Positions 43,012 through 50,410 of a stretch of 64,000 nucleotides of DNA are shown piece by piece. The first letter of the stretch is position 1; the number at the start of each line of letters is the position of its first letter. The position numbers were made by a program, and so were the translations under genes. The stretch lies in assembly GCF_001427125.1 (NCBI RefSeq), contig NZ_LMGK01000023.1:186220-250219 (forward strand), given 5' to 3'. The stretch is from Pseudomonas sp. Root562 (lineage in GTDB: Bacteria; Pseudomonadota; Gammaproteobacteria; Pseudomonadales; Pseudomonadaceae). A model generated the notes under the pieces. It worked only from the letters and a program-made list of their open reading frames with translations, was not told where the DNA came from and made no database searches.

Positions 43012-43920
43012 ATGATCTCCAGCTCCGAACACGCCCGCCTGCTGCGGCTGGCGACCCGTGCCTCGGTGGCGGTGGCCTGCTCGCTGATCATCGCCAAAGC
43101 CATCGCCTGGTGGTTGAGCGGCTCGGTGAGCATGCTCGCCGGGCTCACCGACTCGGCACTCGACGGCGTGACTTCGCTGCTCAACCTGCTGGCCGTGCAC
43201 TACGCCTTGCGCCCGGCCGACGACGATCATCGCTACGGGCATGGCAAGGCCGAGTCGCTGGCGGGTATGGCGCAGGCGTTGTTCATTGGCGGTAGCGCGG
43301 TGCTGATTGCGTTGCAGGCGTTCGAGCGGCTCAAGCATCCGGAACCGGTGGGCGCACCGTGGATCAGCATTGGTGTGATTGTCTTTTCGCTTGTGATGAC
43401 CCTGGCGCTGTTGATGTTGCAGCATCGGGTGGTCAAGGCCACCGGCTCCAACGCGGTGCGCGCCGATTCTTTGCACTACCGTTCGGATTTGTTGCTCAAC
43501 GGCAGCATTCTGGTCGCACTGATGCTGGCCGGGTTTGGCTGGCATCAGGTCGACCCCTGGTTCGGCCTGGGAATTGCCGCGTACATCTTCTGGAGCGCGG
43601 TGCAGATCGCCCGGGAAAGTTTTGCGGTATTGATGGATGAAGAACTGCCGCCGGATGTCAGCCAGCACATGCTCGAACTGGCCTGCAGCGTGCCCGGGGT
43701 GTTGGGCGCCCATGACCTGCGCACACGGATTTCCGGCAACCAATGGTTTGTGCAACTGCATCTGGAATTGCCGGGAGAACTGACCCTGTCAGTTGCCCAT
43801 GGCATCAGCGATCAGGCCGCTGATGCGATTCACGCCGCTTATCCTCGAGCCGAAGTGCTGGTGCACGCCGACCCGCAGGAAGTGGTCAATGCCGCCCGGG
43901 CTCAGAACGTCACTCGATAA
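43012..43920 (+). CDS. Cation diffusion facilitator (FieF/YiiP-like)
   Basis: A 302-residue CDF transporter. Metal-site residues are in SMLAGLTDSALDGVTSLLNL (TM2 D-x3-D) and DDDHRYGHGKAESLAG; TM5 has NAVRADSLHYRSDLL with the second Asp/His pair. The C-terminal cytoplasmic metal domain is present. It exports Zn2+ or Fe2+ against protons from the cytoplasm. Its stop overlaps the convergent downstream gene by 19 bp. Confidence 0.93.
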   Translation: MISSSEHARLLRLATRASVAVACSLIIAKAIAWWLSGSVSMLAGLTDSALDGVTSLLNLLAVHYALRPADDDHRYGHGKAESLAGMAQALFIGGSAVLIALQAFERLKHPEPVGAPWISIGVIVFSLVMTLALLMLQHRVVKATGSNAVRADSLHYRSDLLLNGSILVALMLAGFGWHQVDPWFGLGIAAYIFWSAVQIARESFAVLMDEELPPDVSQHMLELACSVPGVLGAHDLRTRISGNQWFVQLHLELPGELTLSVAHGISDQAADAIHAAYPRAEVLVHADPQEVVNAARAQNVTR

Positions 43921-44927
43921 CCGCGACTGCTCAGACACCCGCCCTGGGCCTGCCGGTACGTTTGCACCACGGTCGGGTCCGGTTGATAGGTGTCGACGCG
44001 CGGGTCGAAACCACTTTGTTCCACCGCCCAGCGATAGCAGTCGTAGCCGTCCTGATTGACCTGCTCCGGCGACTGACCGTTGGCCGGGTAAGCCTCCACG
44101 TCATAGCCATTGCCGGTCGCCAGCGGTTGTCCGGGCGGCTCGACCACCACGTAATCCCGCGTGCTTTCCTGATAGGCGTAGTAAGAGCCAGCCGCCAGGA
44201 ACAACAGCGAACCGCCGATCCAGACTTCACGGGCATAGTCGGGTAAATACTGGATGCGTATCCCGCGTGGCGGCTGGACCACCACATAGCGCGGGCCTTG
44301 CGGGCGATACCAGTAGCCGCCGGAATAGAAATAATCACGACCGCCATAGGGCACCCGGTAGTCACGATCCGGGAAGCGGTCGATCACATGCCCCGGCCGA
44401 TACTGCGGGCCAGGTCCCCAGCCATTGCCGTGACCGCTCGGACGACCTTGCCACTGGCTGCTGCCATTGGACGGTGCGCCGATGTAGCCATTCCAATGCG
44501 GGTTCGGGTCATTGCGCCGCGGTTCATCCTTGTAGTATCCACGGCGCGGTTCCTGGGTTTGCTGCACGGTGTCGGGCCGAGGCTGAATCGGCAAGTCGTT
44601 GGCCGGCAGTTGCGGCGGTGGCGGCGGCGAGCGCACACGGCTGTTGTAGTCAGGTGGTGGACGGTTCTGCCATTGGCCGTTGTTCTGAGGTTGATTCTGG
44701 CCGTTAGGCTCGAACTGGCGACTGTTGTCGCCACGAATGATCTCGTTATTCTGCGGGCGCGGCTGATTGCTAGCGCCATGTCCCGGATTATTGTTGCCCT
44801 GACGACCGCCGTCGCCGCGTTGCCCGCCGTCGGGGCCACGGTTCTGCGGCTCATCGGCCAGCGATTGCGCAGTGACACTGACACACAGCAAACCAACACC
44901 GGCCAAACGCCAGATGCGCGACTTCAT
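43902..44927 (-). CDS. DUF6515-type exported protein with Pro/Asn/Gln-rich linker
   Basis: A 341-residue secreted protein. The start at 44927 (MKSRIWRLAG) has GAGGA 6 nt upstream and gives a signal peptide ending SLADE. A low-complexity region rich in Gly, Asn, Gln, Arg and Pro spans residues about 25-170. The conserved C-terminal domain holds YVVVQPPRGIRIQYLPDYAR, IGGSLLFLAAGSYYAYQ (hydrophobic) and NGYDVEAYPANGQS. Function unknown; likely periplasmic or envelope-linked. Confidence 0.85.
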   Translation of the reverse strand: MKSRIWRLAGVGLLCVSVTAQSLADEPQNRGPDGGQRGDGGRQGNNNPGHGASNQPRPQNNEIIRGDNSRQFEPNGQNQPQNNGQWQNRPPPDYNSRVRSPPPPPQLPANDLPIQPRPDTVQQTQEPRRGYYKDEPRRNDPNPHWNGYIGAPSNGSSQWQGRPSGHGNGWGPGPQYRPGHVIDRFPDRDYRVPYGGRDYFYSGGYWYRPQGPRYVVVQPPRGIRIQYLPDYAREVWIGGSLLFLAAGSYYAYQESTRDYVVVEPPGQPLATGNGYDVEAYPANGQSPEQVNQDGYDCYRWAVEQSGFDPRVDTYQPDPTVVQTYRQAQGGCLSSRGYRVTF

Positions 44928-44970
44928 GCTATTCCTCACTGCAGATAATGGCTGTCGGGGACGGATTCTG

Positions 44971-44994
44971 CAGGAGCGAGTCTGCTCGCTCCTG
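44971..44994. repeat. REP-like hairpin
   Basis: CAGGAGCGAG-TCTG-CTCGCTCCTG: perfect 10-bp stem with 4-nt loop, a single REP-type unit typical of fluorescens-group intergenic regions. Confidence 0.75.
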
Positions 44995-45090
44995 CACGTA
45001 AGACTGGAAATGCACAGGCCGGTTCTGCAACAGGTTATCAGTCGCGAAACTTATTTATTGAGGCCCGGGCGGCAAATTTCAGGCAAGAAA

Positions 45091-45116
45091 AAGGGGAGAC
45101 CCGTCGGCCTCCCCTT
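45091..45116 (-). terminator. Terminator-like hairpin for minus-strand transcript
   Basis: On the minus strand AAGGGGAG-10 nt-CTCCCCTT is followed by TTTCTTG. There is no recognised minus-strand gene just upstream (45117-45403), so the transcript it ends is unknown. Confidence 0.55.
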
Positions 45117-45403
45117 GAGAACTTTGTCCGTGCTCGACGCTTTTGACGTCGGCTCACCTCACGCCGTCTTCTGGACAGTGTGTAGCTCGGAGGCCTGCGC
45201 ATCCCCGGTGGGGGGTGGCGGCCGCGACTGGCCTGATTGGGCGAGTCGCACTGGACTGTTTGTCCGAGCAGTGATTCTGGTGATAAGAATAGGCTCGTGG
45301 CGCCGGCAGAGGATTGCGAAGATTGCTGAAATAAACATCACTTGCGCAATTTTTAACCCTGGATAGATAATCTGCCGCAATAGATACGACAAGGGATCGT
45401 TTG

Positions 45404-45883
45404 ATGAGCAAACTCGACCGTTACGACCTGAGCATTTTGGCTGAATTGCAGCGCGATGCGCGCATCTCCAATCAGGAGCTGGCCGAACGCATCGGCCTGT
45501 CACCTTCACCCTGCTCGCGTCGGGTCAAGCAACTGGAAGACGACGGCTACATCTCCCGCCAGGTCGCCCTGCTCGACCGCAAGATGCTCGGCCTGAGCCT
45601 GACGGCATACGTGCTGATCGGCATGGACCGCCATACGCCGGAGCGCTTCGAAAATTTCGAACAGGCCATTCGCACCTTGCCCCAGGTGCTGGAATGCAGC
45701 CTGGTGACCGGTATGGATGCCGACTATCAGCTCAAGGTGGTAGTGCCGGACATGGATCACTATCAGAAACTGCTGCTCGGTCACTTGACCCGGATTGAAG
45801 GCGTGACCAGTGTGCGCTCGAGTTTCGTGCTGAATCAGGTGTTGAACAGCACTGAACTGCCTTTGACTCATCTGCGTAGCTAA
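45404..45883 (+). CDS. Lrp/AsnC family regulator
   Basis: A 159-residue Lrp-type protein. The HTH is YDLSILAELQRDARISNQEL with IGLSPSPCSRRVKQLEDDGY; the RAM effector domain follows (LTAYVLIGMDRHTPERFENF, LVTGMDADYQLKVVVPDMDH). The ATG at 45404 is preferred over the in-frame TTG at 45401. Orthologous in position to PA3965 of P. aeruginosa. Target genes unknown. Confidence 0.93.
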   Translation: MSKLDRYDLSILAELQRDARISNQELAERIGLSPSPCSRRVKQLEDDGYISRQVALLDRKMLGLSLTAYVLIGMDRHTPERFENFEQAIRTLPQVLECSLVTGMDADYQLKVVVPDMDHYQKLLLGHLTRIEGVTSVRSSFVLNQVLNSTELPLTHLRS

Positions 45884-45890
45884 TTACGCA

Positions 45891-45979
45891 ATCGCTGGCA
45901 AGCCAGCTCCCACAGGTTTTGTGTTGGACAAAATATTGTGATCAACACAAAGCACTGTGGGAGCTGGCTCGCCAGCGAT
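45891..45979. repeat. REPIN (two inverted REP units)
   Basis: ATCGCTGGCAAGCCAGCTCC...CACAG and its inverse CTGTGGGAGCTGGCTCGCCA...GCGAT flank a 39-bp spacer. The arms differ at one position (AAG versus CGA), so this pair has begun to diverge. Confidence 0.9.
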
Positions 45980-46096
45980 GGGGCCGGGCCGGGCGATGAA
46001 TAGCTGCGACACACCGCCGCAGGCCCATACTGCACGCCGCCTGCCGGGCGTATACTCCCCGCGCCCTTTTAGCCTCGCCCGCGCTGGAGAAGTTCG

Positions 46097-46306
46097 ATGG
46101 ATCCTGCAGTATTCGAAGAGTGGATGATGACCGGACTGGTCAGCATCCTGATCATTTTCATGGGTTTCATCGTCTGGGATCTGGCGAAGAAATCCAAGGC
46201 CGGGCGTTTCGGCTCGTTCATCCTGTTCTTCGTGCTGGGCCTGGGCGTGGCCGCGTTCGTGATCAAGAGTGTAGTGATCGGCATGATCGAATCCGGCACC
46301 TTATAA
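46097..46306 (+). CDS. DUF2788 family small membrane protein
   Basis: A 69-residue protein with two TM helices (LVSILIIFMGFIVWDLAKKS and GSFILFFVLGLGVAAFVIKS). DUF2788 proteins are conserved in pseudomonads near rluE; function unknown. Its stop overlaps the 3' end of rluE on the other strand by 6 bp. Confidence 0.9.
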   Translation: MDPAVFEEWMMTGLVSILIIFMGFIVWDLAKKSKAGRFGSFILFFVLGLGVAAFVIKSVVIGMIESGTL

Positions 46307-46936
46307 ACGCGCCGGCACTTCCTTCCACTGGCCCTGATCGAGCCCCTGGATCGTCCAGTCACCGATCCTGACCCGAACCAGCCGCAACGTCGGCAAGCCG
46401 ACCGCTGCCGTCATGCGCCTCACCTGACGGTTGCGACCTTCGCGAATCACCAACTCCAGCCAATGGGTCGGCACGCTTTTGCGAAAGCGTACCGGCGGGT
46501 TGCGCGGCCACAGCTCAGGCTCATCCAGTTGCCGCGCCTCGGCGGGCAAGGTCATGCCGTCGTTCAATTCAACGCCGTCACGCAAGCGCTGCAACTGCTC
46601 GGCGCTCGGCTCGCCCTCGACCTGCACCCAGTAAGTCTTGGCCAGTTTGTGTTTCGGGTCGGCGATCCGTGCCTGAAGCTGGCCGTCATTGGTCAACAGC
46701 AACAACCCTTCGCTGTCGCGGTCGAGTCGCCCTGCCGGGTAAATCCCGGGGATATCGATGTAATCCTTGAGTGTCGCGCGCCCTTCGCCGTCGCTGAATT
46801 GCGTCAGCACATCGAACGGTTTGTTGAACAGGATCAGCTTCGGTTCGGCGGGTGGCGCCTTGGCGACACGGCGCGGGGCTGAAGACGAAGGCTGCGCGCC
46901 AGGGCGGCGGGAAACGGGGCGTGGTGGACGAGACAT
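46301..46936 (-). CDS. rluE: 23S rRNA pseudouridine synthase E
   Basis: A 211-residue RsuA/RluB/RluE-family enzyme without an S4 domain, as in RluE. The catalytic Asp is in AGRLDRDSEGLLLLTNDG; KTYWVQVEGEPS and VIREGRNRQVRRMTAAVGLP are family signatures. RluE modifies U2457 (E. coli numbering) of 23S rRNA. The basic Pro/Arg-rich N-terminus (residues 1-25) is disordered. Convergent with the DUF2788 gene. Confidence 0.93.
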   Translation of the reverse strand: MSRPPRPVSRRPGAQPSSSAPRRVAKAPPAEPKLILFNKPFDVLTQFSDGEGRATLKDYIDIPGIYPAGRLDRDSEGLLLLTNDGQLQARIADPKHKLAKTYWVQVEGEPSAEQLQRLRDGVELNDGMTLPAEARQLDEPELWPRNPPVRFRKSVPTHWLELVIREGRNRQVRRMTAAVGLPTLRLVRVRIGDWTIQGLDQGQWKEVPARL

Positions 46937-47008
46937 GGCGAAGAGAACATCTAACGGTCAGGGCCCACTATGCTAGTGGCCTGACCGCCAAATGACCATG
47001 ACCAACCG

Positions 47009-48508
47009 TTAGCGGAACGGCGGCTCGTCGAAGCTGCGCAGTTTGCGCGAGTGCAGCGAGTTGAGTTCGGTGCGTAATAGATCGACTGCTTCAATGCCGA
47101 TCTTCAAGTGCTGGCTGACTGCGCGTTCATAGAAGGCGTTGGCCGAGCCTGGCAACTTGATCTCGCTATGCAGGGGTTTGTCCGAGACGCAGAGCAACGT
47201 GCCATAAGGCACCCGCAAGCGATAACCCTGAGCGGCGATGGTGCCGCTTTCCATGTCCACCGCCACGGCGCGGGACAAGTTGATCAGCGGCCGCTCCTGC
47301 GCCCAGCGCAACTCCCAGTTGCGGTCGTCGTAGGTCAACACGGTGCCGGTGCGCAGGCGTTTTTTCAGCTCGTCACCCTTCTCGCCGGTGATGTTCGCCG
47401 CCGCTTGTTGCAAGGCCATCTGTACTTCCGCCAGGGCCGGGATCGGAATGTTCGGCGGCACGACGCGATCGAGAATCCCGTCGCGGCGCATGTAAGCGTG
47501 GGCCAGCACGTAATCGCCGATCGTCTGCGACTGACGCAAGCCGCCGCAATGGCCGATCATCAGCCAGCAATGCGGACGCAGCACGGCCAGGTGGTCGGTG
47601 ATGTTCTTGGCGTTGGACGGGCCGACACCGATATTCACCAGCGTCACGCCGTGGCCGTCGCTGGCGATCAGGTGATAGGCCGGCATCTGGTAACGGTGCC
47701 AGACCACGCCGGCAGCAATCGCCGAGGCTTCACCGTGGTCCATGCTTTTTTCGATGATCACGTTGCCCGGCAATACCATGCGCACAAAACGCGGATCGTT
47801 GCGCAACTGCTCCAGGCCATGGACGATGAACTGGTCGACATAACGGTGGTAGTTGGTCAGCAGGATCCACGGCTGCACATGACGCCAGTCGCTGCCGGTG
47901 TAATGCACCAGGCGGCGCAAGGAAAAATCCACCCGCGCCGCGTCGAACAGGGCCAGCGGCAGCGGATGGGTGTTTTCCCAGTCGTACAGGCCGTCGGCAA
48001 TGCCATCAGTGGCGGCCGACAGATCGGTGCTTGGGAACACTCGCGCCAGCACGGCAGCGGTCACGCCGGAACCGGCCAGCTCATCGCCCTGCTCGACCAC
48101 GTACGGATAAGGAATGTTCTGCTCGCTGACCCCGACTTCGACGGTCACGGTGAAGTCGTGCATCAACGGGACCAGTTGTTCCAGCAGGTACTTTCGGAAC
48201 GCCGACGGATGGGTGACGGTAACGCTGTAGGTGCCTGGCAATTGCACCTTGGCGTAGGCGCGGGTGGTCTGCGGGACTTCGCCCTGGCAATGGTAGGTCA
48301 GGCGTAATTCGGGATAACGGAACAGGGCACGCTGCTCGGCATCGGGCTCGACGCGATCCTTGAGATAACGCTTGAGCGCCTGGTTCAGCGCGGTGGTTGC
48401 ACGATTGTGCAAAAGCGCAAGCCGATCCACGGCTTGCTCGGCGGTTTGAACGACAATAAAAGCTTCGGTCACGATCAGCATCCTGTGTTCTGACTTGCAG
48501 ACCTTCAT
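47009..48508 (-). CDS. amn: AMP nucleosidase
   Basis: A 499-residue enzyme splitting AMP into adenine and ribose 5-phosphate. The N-terminal Amn domain (YPELRLTYHCQGEVPQTTRA) is followed by a nucleoside-phosphorylase-type catalytic domain (IGVGPSNAKNITDHLAVLRP, MIGHCGGLRQSQTIGDYVLA, AVAVDMESGTIAAQGYR with the ribose-binding Met-Glu). The start at 48508 has AGG at the proper distance; ATG 48481 (MLIVTEAFI) is possible. Position matches PA3970. Confidence 0.95.
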   Translation of the reverse strand: MKVCKSEHRMLIVTEAFIVVQTAEQAVDRLALLHNRATTALNQALKRYLKDRVEPDAEQRALFRYPELRLTYHCQGEVPQTTRAYAKVQLPGTYSVTVTHPSAFRKYLLEQLVPLMHDFTVTVEVGVSEQNIPYPYVVEQGDELAGSGVTAAVLARVFPSTDLSAATDGIADGLYDWENTHPLPLALFDAARVDFSLRRLVHYTGSDWRHVQPWILLTNYHRYVDQFIVHGLEQLRNDPRFVRMVLPGNVIIEKSMDHGEASAIAAGVVWHRYQMPAYHLIASDGHGVTLVNIGVGPSNAKNITDHLAVLRPHCWLMIGHCGGLRQSQTIGDYVLAHAYMRRDGILDRVVPPNIPIPALAEVQMALQQAAANITGEKGDELKKRLRTGTVLTYDDRNWELRWAQERPLINLSRAVAVDMESGTIAAQGYRLRVPYGTLLCVSDKPLHSEIKLPGSANAFYERAVSQHLKIGIEAVDLLRTELNSLHSRKLRSFDEPPFR

Positions 48509-48579
48509 CTTGCCTGCATCGTCGCTTCACGGGAACAGTGGCGTGTTGGCTGCACAACAATTTCCAAAGACACAAAAAA

Positions 48580-48673
48580 CCTGTGGGAGCGGGCTTGCCC
48601 GCGATTGCTATTTATCATTCAACAGGAATGTTGGCTGATAGACCGCTATCGCGGGCAAGCCCGCTCCCACAGG
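48580..48673. repeat. REPIN (two inverted REP units)
   Basis: CCTGTGGGAGCGGGCTTGCC...CGCGAT and the perfect inverse ATCGCGGGCAAGCCCGCTCC...CACAGG between amn and the aidB-like gene. Confidence 0.92.
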
Positions 48674-48686
48674 AGGGGTGTTGGGA

Positions 48687-50336
48687 TTAGTAATTCTGTG
48701 GAGTCGAGCGGGCGACAATGGCCTCCACATCCAGACCTCGCGGCAGCGCGCCGTACACCCGACCACCGCCACTCAGGCGACTGGCGATGAACGCATCACT
48801 GACCGCCGAATTCCCCGCCTCCAGCAACAATTTGGCCTGTAATCCCAGCGCGATGTCCTCGGTCAACTGCCGGGCACGATACTGAATGTCGCTGGTGTCC
48901 TTGAACGCCGTCTGCAATTGATCAATGTGTGCAGCCAGACGCTTGTCACCATGCCCATCGCCCAATTCGCTGAACAACGCATCCAGCACACCCGGCTCTT
49001 TCGACAACGCCCGCAAAACGTCAAGGCACTGCACGTTACCGGAGCCTTCCCACGTCGAATTGACCGGCGCCTCGCGGTAGAGGCGCGGCAAGATACTGTC
49101 CTCGACATAACCGGCACCGCCCATGCATTCGGCGGCTTCGTTGATCATGGCCGGCGCGCGCTTGCAGATCCAGTACTTGCCCACGGCCGTCACCAGCCGA
49201 GCGAATTTGGCTTCCCGGGAATCATTCAGATGATCCAGCGCCCGGCCCATGCGCAAACTCAACGCCAGCGCCGCTTCGCTCTCCAGCGCCAAATCGGCCA
49301 GCACGTTTTGCATCAACGGCTGCTCACTGAGCAGCTTGCCGCCCACCGAGCGGTGAGCGCAGTGATGACTGGCCTGGGTCAGTGCCTGGCGCATCAAGGC
49401 GCTGGAACCGACCATGCAATCGAACCGGGTCATGGCAACCATTTCGATGATCGTCGGCACGCCACGGCCCTCTTCGCCGACCATCCACGCCAGGGCGCCA
49501 CGGAATTCCACCTCGCTGGACGCGTTGGAGCAGTTGCCGAGCTTGTTTTTCAAACGCTGGATGTAGAACTGATTGCGCGTGTCGTCCGGGCGATGGCGCG
49601 GCAGCAGGAAACAGGTCAGGCCCTTGTCCGTTTGTGCCAGGGTCAGGAAGGCATCGCACATTGGCGCCGAGCAAAACCACTTGTGCCCCACCAGTTCGTA
49701 AGCCTGCCCCGGGCCACTGGCGCCCACCGGATAGGCTTTGGTGGTGTTGGCGCGCACATCGGTGCCACCCTGTTTCTCGGTCATGGCCATGCCGATGGTG
49801 ACACCGGCCTTGTGGGCCATGCCGACGTTGCGCGGATCGTATTCGGTGGCCAGAACCTTGGGCAGCCATTTTTCCGCCAAGTCCGGCTGTAGGCGCAGCG
49901 CCGGAACACTGGCGAATGTCATGGTCAGCGGGCAGCCGCTGCCGGCTTCGGCCTGACTGTGCAGATACGTCATGGAAGCGCGGGCCACATGGGCGCCGGA
50001 CTGTGGATGCGCCCAAGGCAATGAGGTCAAGCCATGCTCGACAGCCGTGCGCATCAGTTGGTGGTAAGCCGGGTGGAACTCCACCAGATCGATGCGGTGC
50101 CCGTATCGATCATGACTGTTGAACAGTGGCTTGTTCTGATTCGCCAGGAACCCCGCTTCCATCAATGGTCCACCGGCCAGTGCACCGTACGCATCGATAC
50201 GCGACTCGGCCCAACCGGCACCGAAACGCCGCGACCACTCCTGTAACGGCAAGTCGATGCGATACAGATTGGCACCGTCCAATGACGGCGGCTGGTTGGT
50301 GACTTCGTGGGTTTCGGCGAACTGATGCAGGTTCAT
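48687..50336 (-). CDS. AidB-like acyl-CoA dehydrogenase family protein
   Basis: A 549-residue protein. It shows AidB hallmarks: long form, TMTFASVPALRLQPDLAEKW, MAMTEKQGGTDVRANTT (flavin loop), GHKWFCSAPMCDAFLTLAQT, EAAECMGGAGYVEDSILPRL and the extended C-terminal domain. E. coli AidB binds FAD and DNA and lowers alkylation damage. The ATG at 50336 is preferred to TTG 50360. Position matches PA3972. In vivo substrate unknown. Confidence 0.92.
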   Translation of the reverse strand: MNLHQFAETHEVTNQPPSLDGANLYRIDLPLQEWSRRFGAGWAESRIDAYGALAGGPLMEAGFLANQNKPLFNSHDRYGHRIDLVEFHPAYHQLMRTAVEHGLTSLPWAHPQSGAHVARASMTYLHSQAEAGSGCPLTMTFASVPALRLQPDLAEKWLPKVLATEYDPRNVGMAHKAGVTIGMAMTEKQGGTDVRANTTKAYPVGASGPGQAYELVGHKWFCSAPMCDAFLTLAQTDKGLTCFLLPRHRPDDTRNQFYIQRLKNKLGNCSNASSEVEFRGALAWMVGEEGRGVPTIIEMVAMTRFDCMVGSSALMRQALTQASHHCAHRSVGGKLLSEQPLMQNVLADLALESEAALALSLRMGRALDHLNDSREAKFARLVTAVGKYWICKRAPAMINEAAECMGGAGYVEDSILPRLYREAPVNSTWEGSGNVQCLDVLRALSKEPGVLDALFSELGDGHGDKRLAAHIDQLQTAFKDTSDIQYRARQLTEDIALGLQAKLLLEAGNSAVSDAFIASRLSGGGRVYGALPRGLDVEAIVARSTPQNY

Positions 50337-50410
50337 GACAGGGCTCTTTTGGTCAGCCAAGGGATTTCAGTTAAGCACCGCCCCCCGGCTGAAAAAAGTG
50401 TCATATCTGC

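Larger units (their letters stand above)
44928..45403. other. 476-bp gap: REP-like hairpin, minus-strand terminator, Lrp promoter
   Basis: Contains a REP-like hairpin (44971-44994), a terminator-like hairpin on the minus strand (45091-45116) and the promoter of the Lrp gene. A minus-strand frame (45154-45411) is open but has no recognisable homology and is not called as a gene. Confidence 0.5.

Noticed and set aside
45154..45411. Minus-strand frame divergent from the Lrp gene, considered as leader peptide
   Set aside because: No attenuator-like codon run and no recognisable homology; only the hairpin is reported.
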